NCBI GenBank assembly: GCA_018806985.1 | Contig: JADANN010000392.1 | Coordinates: forward strand, 310,001 to 374,000 | Direction of reading: 5' to 3' | Length of the DNA: 64,000 nucleotides | Source: Angiostrongylus vasorum | Taxonomy: Eukaryota > Nematoda > Chromadorea > Rhabditida > Metastrongylidae | Part shown: positions 38,201 to 46,900 of the stretch, piece after piece | Numbering within the stretch: the stretch's first letter is position 1 | Layout: each line of letters opens with the position of its first letter | Notes under the pieces: model-generated | The model's database searches: none | The model's input: only the letters and a program-made list of their open reading frames with translations | Told to the model about the DNA's origin: nothing | Program-made: the position numbers and the translations under genes

Positions 38201-41200
38201 ATGTTCATGAAGGAGATTTTGTTTATGAGGCGCAATGTCAAAATCAGACTGCTGGACGAATACACGAGCGTGCGTTTGACGTACAGAAGTATCACAACCA
38301 ACACAATTTCCAAGAAGAATAGATATCTTCGTGTAATGATCACACCTCGGGATAGAATGTCGAGTTCAGGAAACGCTTCAATAAACAAAACTGCACTTAT
38401 CTTTCTAGGACACGAAGTCTCTTCCAAGCTTTCTGTTAGCATTAATTGTTCAACAAAGCAACACAGGGTGGGAGGGGCTCAGATGATTAAATTTCGCTAT
38501 TCATTTAGGTTAACAGCAGAATACGCGTCGCATTTAAAACAGCAAGAGCTTACTCTTCGAAGTTATTTTTCAGCAAACTGGTTATTCATAAATGCTTCTT
38601 AAGTTAATCGGATGGCATTTTACGCCTAGCATTAAAAAGAGAAAAAAATAGATGGTTGAGTTGTTTGATGTTGAACCTATGTGTTTGTCTATTTTCTTCC
38701 GATCCTTACATTGATGCCAAGGTTTAACGAGTCAGCCGAGATGGACCAATCATAGTTCATCTCGGGAGGATTAGAGAGATGTGGCATGCTGCGCCCTTTG
38801 AGGCAGCAAAACACTGGTCTCACAGGAAATTTTTAGGTTTCTTTGTTTTCGTTTTATATGCCGTTTTAGGGAGCAGATTATGCTCTAAGTCTTAAGGTTT
38901 AATCTTTTGTTCTTAATGAAGTTCCCGTACAATTTTTGGTGCTAGAATTAAAACGAGAATAAGTAAATCCATGGAATTGTTTGTACGCATCAAAATGGGG
39001 CGTAAGCACTCAGAAAGCTCTCGCAATATTAACTCTGTATTTCAACAGTTTTGGATGCAAGCTTTTCAATATGAAGCGAGTTGTGGGCGACCAGCTATCA
39101 TCAGTTATAGCTGTAGCTACATGAAGCCTTAATTACTAGCGGTAAGTACTAGAATAGTTTCGGGGCACCAAATTCTGTGAAGAAAGAAGAAAACTCAAGA
39201 GACGCAAAGAGGTTGACATTTGACAAAAGGCTTTTATACACTTCTTTTGAAAAACAAGAGGGCTTTGTTTTCTGTCGACATTGTGGCAAGCCACTGTAAG
39301 TAGGTTGTGAGCTAAATCCGCCGACGTTCCGAGTAGTTGATTAACAAGTATGAAGCACTGAAACACTTCTTCCAGAAGTCAATTTTCCATCAGATGAGCG
39401 TCCTGTGAGCATACATGGAAATCATAGGAAAATATCATTATATATATATGTATACATATATATGCGTGTAACTATCCTCTATGGTTTCTTCAATGCTGTA
39501 GAAATGATTAAAACAGTGATTAAAACGTTTTTAAGAAATTAACAATGCACTAAGCACAACACCATACGTTCTCTACATAGATCTTTTAACCGAGAAGACT
39601 AATTTGCAGAAAAATTCCCTATCATAAGTCGAAGCACTAACAAAGTAGAAGTGAAAAGAAATCAGACAAGAAACTCTTCTTCATTTGTAGTATGCTTATC
39701 GATCCCATTGGTCTTTTCCTCAACAGACCACTTTCTCGGACACTTCGGCAAGTAATTGCCTGAAGAGGTCCTCAACCGCAGCTGAAAATGTTTCCGGGAT
39801 ATTTTTTTCACCCGCAGAAGCTCAGAACTGTAGCATGACTAAGTGAATCAGCGTATGTCTTGTCTAGAAATGAAGACTATAATGGTTTATTACGGTTAAT
39901 AAAGTCTCTTAGAAGCTGAAATAATTTTCTGAATAATTTGATTCATCTCAAAGTAGTATTTATTTACTTAGTGATGGTAATGTTGTACCAATTCCACGTT
40001 CTCGATCAATGAAAATAAAAGAATGGAAGCTACCAAACTCAATGCTCACGAATTCAAGCAGAATTCGTGAAATACCAGTCGAGGTACTGTGTTGATATGT
40101 ACTCCTCATAAATTGGTCATTTAGACACCATCGTTTCCTACTCATTCGGATTCATCGGAGAATATCTCGACTCTATCACCGTTAGCAAATGAAGGGTGTT
40201 TTGGGTTAAAAACAATATCGAATGCTCAGTCCTTCAGTGCAACGGGCAATGCTTGCAAACAGCCGTTTCGGCAAGTGCCAATAATGAGTGAGGGTTAGTT
40301 AGAACATGTAACAACGTTCAAAGCTAATTGGTTAATCCATTATTTTGCAGGTCTCCGTGCAAATTCTCAAAGTATTCCTGTAGTCCATGCTGATCGAGAG
40401 CTTTACAAGGAGGAATTAAATCATAACTCCAAAGAAATTTCGAGGTCTGACGCAGTTATAATTCTGTTAGAGTTCTTTGCGACCATATATTAGTGTCTAA
40501 ATTCCTCAGATTCAATAAAGAGGTACATAGTGATCTAGGGCCAGTCTGTTGAGCGAACAATTGAGTTAGAGAGAGATAGAGAAACAAGAAAGCGTGGCAA
40601 TAGCTTGAAGCCGGTTAAACGATTAAGAGAAGGGAGCATCCGCGATATATCGGAAAAACGTGGAACAAATCTGTGCAAGTGGAGCACAGCCATGAAGTCA
40701 CTGGTTAATGGGCCTTAGAATTCTTTCCACGTGCTAGTATTTGAAATATACGTATATATATATATATATATATATGTATATGAAATTTTTTTTCTCAAAA
40801 CCAGCTTTCCTTTCATTGATCATCGAATGATTCCAGCGAGAGCCAGTGAAATCTAAATCTAATCTTTGTTCCTTCTCGCTGTAACAATTCAAGAACATAT
40901 TTTCCTTCCAGGATCTTCTTGAAAGAGTCGAACTAACTATGAAGGCAGCGGTCGTCCCTAGTTGGCCAGTGAAAGCTCATAGGAACCAGTCGTTAACGAA
41001 CGTTCTTCACCTGTTGTCGTTAAGATCCATCACGTATCCAGCTGCAATTTTCGACATTTTTAAAATATAACGCAGTGTCTCTTAATTTTGATCACTGAAG
41101 TAGGTCAGAGCGTCAGATTTCCCTCTCATTTGCGTGATATGAGATACGTCCCAGCATCACACTTCCAATAGTGCATCCTAACTGTGTGGTCTTTTGTACT

Positions 41201-43113
41201 GTTTACGTGGGCGTGTAGATTTCTGAGAGGTAAGTTATGGTTGCTTAAAGACAGAGCAGTCAACTATCAAGAGCATTCATGACTGCTTTTTTCCTCAGCT
41301 GACAAAGCCTTTTTTTAAGTCGATAACAATGAGAAAAAGCGGCTTGGATGTGGTCCATCATTCTAAATCTATTTCGGAATCCTCTTTGCTCGCATGGTTA
41401 TCCTTGGTCCGACATCCCGCGAATCCTGTCTATCTGGAATGAAGGGCATGCAGACGGAAAGAAGCAAGCAAATTGAGCGATAGTTATCAATGTCGTGTAA
41501 CCCTCTTTTTTGTGCATCAACACGATTCTCCTGGTTTTCCAGTGATTTTGGATTCCCATTTTGGAAGGCAATGGTGAATAACCACGCAAATTTGTTAAGG
41601 AGTGGTTCTAGGTTCGTTATATGTTTGGGTCCCAACTTCTGTGGAGCAGATACTGTGCGATTCTTCATCGAGGTTACAGCATGCCGAAATTTTAAGTGGA
41701 GGGCCATTAGGACAACACATCCATTATTTCTGCCCTCATACTGAAGCAGTTAGATGCTAATTGGGTTGCGAAATCTTTACATGCGCTGCTGATCTCCTTC
41801 CAAAGCTAGGGAGCGTTATCCAACACTGCTGTTTGTTTTGCGTCAGGCTTTTTGCGGCTGTGCATTGCCTTATTAGGTCCAATGTTTCCGTAGGCAAACG
41901 GCTCTTTCTTACTTTAAAATCCGCATCATTTCAACGTTGTCATGAACTTGTTTGATAAATAAACCGATTCTATTCTACGTCGATGCACGATGGTGTTTTT
42001 CGATGTTGTGGTTTTCTCTTCTCTCTGCCAAAATATCACGCGCCAGGTAGGTGAAAGCCCGACCTCGTGTAAAACTTTGGGCCAGCAGCGATGTCGGTGG
42101 GCATACTTCGATTTACTACGTTGTAGTGAACCTCATTACAGTAACCTGCATTGACAGGACCCTTGTGCAGTATTGAGAGGAGGAATTCTGAATTTGTCCG
42201 AATCCGTAAGGAATCTTTTAAACTCTTTTTATTTATGACTTAATTTTTGCGGTATAGACGGGAAAAAAATGTAGAAGCTTCTACTTTTCCGCGTATTTTC
42301 AACCATGAACGTTCAATTCAGGTCATTAGTTGTTTAAACGAGTCGAAATTCACGGGCAAGCTCATGTTTAGTGAGCATCGATACAACACTCTTTTCCATT
42401 ATCTTATATTCCAAAAAGTTTTTTTTCCCGATGTCTGAAATAAGTTGGGCGGTTTTTCGCCGTCTTGGCTACGTCAGGTCACTTTTAGCCTGCATCGTCA
42501 GCTACTCGTTTAAGATTCGATTCGTAGTGTTATTGTGTGGAAGTTTAGAACAGCTTTGAGATTGTAACCGCTATCTATACCCCCCGCACTGACCAGCACT
42601 GTTGTCGGGAGCACTTTCCGGGTTATTGAAATAAGGTCTATTATTTTCAAAGTCTTCTATAACTAAAATCACTACAGAGGTTGCCTTGCTCATGCGTAGG
42701 GGATACATATACTTGCATTCAGCGTATCGGTTCTTTTCGAAACAGTAGAAGAGCCTATTTATTGCATCCAAGTCTTGATGAGCACTGTACTTCCTTGTCA
42801 GATGATTGCAAGGCTTTGGCCGAATAGATGTGCAGAATACCAATCTGATACAACAGAAACAAGGCTGTTCGACTCTCTTGCTTCTCTGAGCAAGGACATC
42901 ATCGTTTTTAGTCCCTACCCTCACACACCCTATCTGCCACCTGGGAACGCTCGATGTAGTCTGGAAACCAATGATCACTTGAAAAATCTTTAGAAAGGAA
43001 GGATCCGTGAAATACTTGAAGGCATACATATCGAGTTAGACACGTGAAAATGGTGAAGTGTCGAATAAAAGCGTTTGCGTCCGTTAAGAGAGTGGACTAC
43101 TTGTCTATGTGGA

Positions 43114-43160
<47 letters not shown>

Positions 43161-43865
43161 AAAAGGATAAAGCTCTCGGCGTTGATCAATCCCTGAGGGA
43201 TGCGCCATGCATTCGACTTCGTTAAGCATCGTTTGGAGGTGATTGAATGCATATCTGGCCTTTGCAATGACTCGCGGTGGCCTGCCAATGTATCGAGCCA
43301 ATGCTGCTATCCTCCCAGACAAGTCTGGTACCAATTTGCCGACCCCGGAGAGATGAAAGGCTTGGTGGGTCATGGGCGCGGAGATCGATTCCACGTGTGT
43401 GTCGCACTGCGCCTCCGACCACTGCGCCACACGCGCCCATGTATATATTTCATATGTGCATATACCTCAGCATATAGATACATATATATTGAGGAGACAG
43501 CGGAGTGGTTATTGATACAGCCCATCTGGAATCAAGGCGCTGGATCGACCCCTCCCGAACGCTGTCCTTCAATCCACATGGTAACGTCCTAGCTCGGCTG
43601 TTTCCAAGATTGCAAGGAGAATCTACTATACCAGCATTCTACGGTACTCAAGATGAAGTGGTGGTCCTCAAGCGACAGCGGAAGACACACGTAGAAGTTG
43701 GAAGACCGTTGTGGAGCATGAATGCGAGGAAAACGAATCGAATGCGAGGAGTGCCGTAACTCGCATGGTAGATGTGATGGCGGGTCGTATAAAATAAAAA
43801 AAATTATATACGTTTACAAAAATATTGGGTTTCTTGAAAATTAATGCTCGATTTATAATTCCACT

Positions 43866-43917
<52 letters not shown>

Positions 43918-46900
43918 TTAGCAATAATTTATTTTCGAATGCTGTATTACCATTTTGTGTGCTTTCGATGCGCATAATTGAAATATAATGTATATTGCGT
44001 TTCTAACAAATTGAAAGGTTAGGATTCCATATGTCAAAACAATAATTCCGCCAGATATACTTTTTATGAATTGACTGGAAACGATTTGAAACATTAATGA
44101 GCTATAGGGCCAAAGAAGTGTTGATATGTGCGCAGTGCAATGTCGGCTTGGAAAATTTCGGCGTGACAACCTGAAGACGAGGAGGGTCGCAGACGTTCTT
44201 CTGCCACAGGCGACGACTAATTGAAGGCTTTGATGGAAGCAAATGATCGCACATCTTTAACTTGCAGATTGTGACTGTAACTGCAAACATCTTAGCTGTT
44301 TCAGAGCACCAAAAGATAATTGCAAAGTCGATGATCGACAAACGAATGCTGTTCGAATTGAATGGAAATCAAAGAAATCACAGTTTTGAGGTATCGTCAG
44401 CACTTCTGCGCAACCAGAGTGACCAATTTCTCGACCATATTGTGAAATGTGGCGAGAAACGGATCCTCTACAACAAAGAGCGACAATCATTTCAGTGGTT
44501 GGACTGCGGCGAAGCTACACAGCACTTTCTAAAGCCAAAAATTGCACCGAAAAATGTCATGTCGACTGTTCACCGACCTGTCGCTGATTTCCTGGCTCTG
44601 AATCAAACAATTACGGAATAGAAGAAAGTCCAGCAAGTCGACGAAATGCCCAGAAACTTTGAACTGTGGACCTGATATTGGTCAGCAGAAAGAGGCTAAT
44701 CATTCTACAAACAAGGCGTTCCCACGCGTTGCACGACTGGTGTTACAAAAGTTGAAGAGGCTTGGCTACAGCTTGGCTACGAAAGCTTAACTCGTTCACT
44801 ATATCTCTTTGAATTGTTTAGCTCACATGAAGATGTTAAATATGCTTTATTCGGCTAAAATTTGAACGACGTTGTCTTCATCAGAGCCGATGATCTGAGT
44901 CGATGGTCCACAGTTGTTCGTTCTCTCGATTTTGTGTCTTCGTTGTTTCGACTCGAAATTTTTTTCGGAAAAGCACCGCCCAAACGAAGTAATCTCACCC
45001 TGCAACGACCTTTAATAGTTTACTAACAGCATTATTTCGCTATATGCTACCTATTCTAATATCGACTGCTGCAGGATGGATTGTCGACATGAAAGGGAAT
45101 CATCATCAGCAGACAATAGCTGAACAACTGTCCTTTATAAAAGAACGCTGCCTGGATGTTGCCTCATTCAAGTGGTATTCCACTGAAGAAGATTCGGCCC
45201 GATACGACGACAGAAACACCACGTCGAAAAGACGAACAACGGTAGACCATTGACTCGAATCATAGACTCTGAGGAAGATGAAGATGTCGAAACGTTAGTC
45301 GAATAAAAGTTATAAAACAACCCCGTTTAAGCTGAACAATTCAGAAACGTGCTTTGATTATTCAGGTTGAGGTTAAGTGAAGTTCGGTTTAGTAAAATCA
45401 TACTATCTATTTTACTTGTTAGACCACTCGCCTACCTATTACCACTTGTTGAACCATCTCGATAAGTTTCTGTGCGAGAAATGGTTCAGGAACCAATGCG
45501 AGGCTAAAGCGTCCTTTGCCTCTTGAAGTCTAGAGTTTTAGGTTACTAGAATGCGTAAACTTCCTTCTTGTTTGCAAAATATAAGATTTTAACGGGGTTT
45601 TTTTTTCGCAATTTAGAAAGTTTATTCTGAGTCGAGATTGCCACTTTGAAATGTTGAAATCGGACTATGATTTCAAGGTTACCTAATATATGTGCGTGGT
45701 TTTTTAAAGCATAGTTCCTTTTCAGATCATACGGCGATGCACTCAGTGACATAATTCCATACATTGATGATATAGGCTACAATTTATCTATGGAAGATCT
45801 TTCTAATGATCTAAAGGCGGAGAACCCTATTCTATATAACTTTGAGCCAATAAGTGGAAATGTGGTGGTGCAGGATGAGAAAAAATAATACCTCCACTGG
45901 ATCGTCGTCATATACTAGTAGCAGTCGAAGAGTTCTTAAGGACAGTACCCTTCGCCCTATATCTGTTGTGAATTCAACTCTTAGAGCAAACGGTGGTCAA
46001 CCTCGGAAGGAGAAACAGGTTGGTGACATTATGGTCTTTTATTGAGGAGAAGAAAGATTCATTCTGAGGCGTTACATAAAAGAGATCATAGGTTATCCCT
46101 TGGAACAATCAGAGAATCCTATAATTAAAATTTTGCAAGTGGACTTAATGTTACTCTTCTATTTTGTTCAAAACAAGCTTTCCTGGTCAGCAGTAAGCTT
46201 AATTGAATTAATTTTGAAAAGAGGAAGAAAAGGAAAAGAAAGGAAAAAGAGAAGAAAAGAAAGGGCTTAATCTCTCTGCGTAGTATCTTTTAAGAATTAG
46301 TTGACACAATTACCACATGAAATGTTAGGAAGAAAATTATCTGGCTTAGTTTTGTTTTCATGGCTGTTTTAGGTGACATCAAGCTGGTTTAAATCCAAAT
46401 TTCGTTTTTTTTACCACTGAGTGGCAATTGACGCTTACTTCTGCTCTGGGTCTTCTGTATATTGAGTAGTTGCAAATTGCAATCCATCACAGATTTTAGC
46501 CAGACATAATAAGATAGGTCCTTACACATATTTCTGAGAAAAACTAACTACTATACACTTAGCTGTACTCTATCATAAATTTTTTTTTCGACCGCGTTTA
46601 TATTGGTTTGTTCTGCGATGAACTAAATAAACGATATGAGACTATTTTTAGATGCAAAAGATCCTTGTATCATGGAGCAGCACGTTGATCTGGAGAACAA
46701 TGAAGATGTGTTATTCGCCGATTCCATACGGGTGCACAAAGATCACCTCTGGAAAAGGTGCCACAAAACATTTAGCTTCATTTTCTCACCTTTACATTCG
46801 AAATACAGAGTGATGAACGGATGGGGCAAGACGCGACCATCACAGCAACTTGTCAAGAAGGCGAACAAGCAAATGCGTCGTGAGCACAAAGCTACCGTAA

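Noticed and set aside
38174..38602. 142-codon open frame inside a dop-3 intron
   Set aside because: No motif, no splice support, and the opposite strand is equally open.
39727..39751. Candidate 25-base dop-3 exon
   Set aside because: Phase would fit, but the longer exon at 40125-40293 explains the same connection with better splice sites.
42571..43029. 152-codon reverse open frame
   Set aside because: No recognisable domain; it sits between LINE debris and a SINE, so it is probably old repeat sequence, but I could not assign a family.
43200..43592. 130-codon open frame with Arg/Pro-rich protein
   Set aside because: Reads through a family A SINE in reverse; the same pseudo-protein recurs at the other copies.
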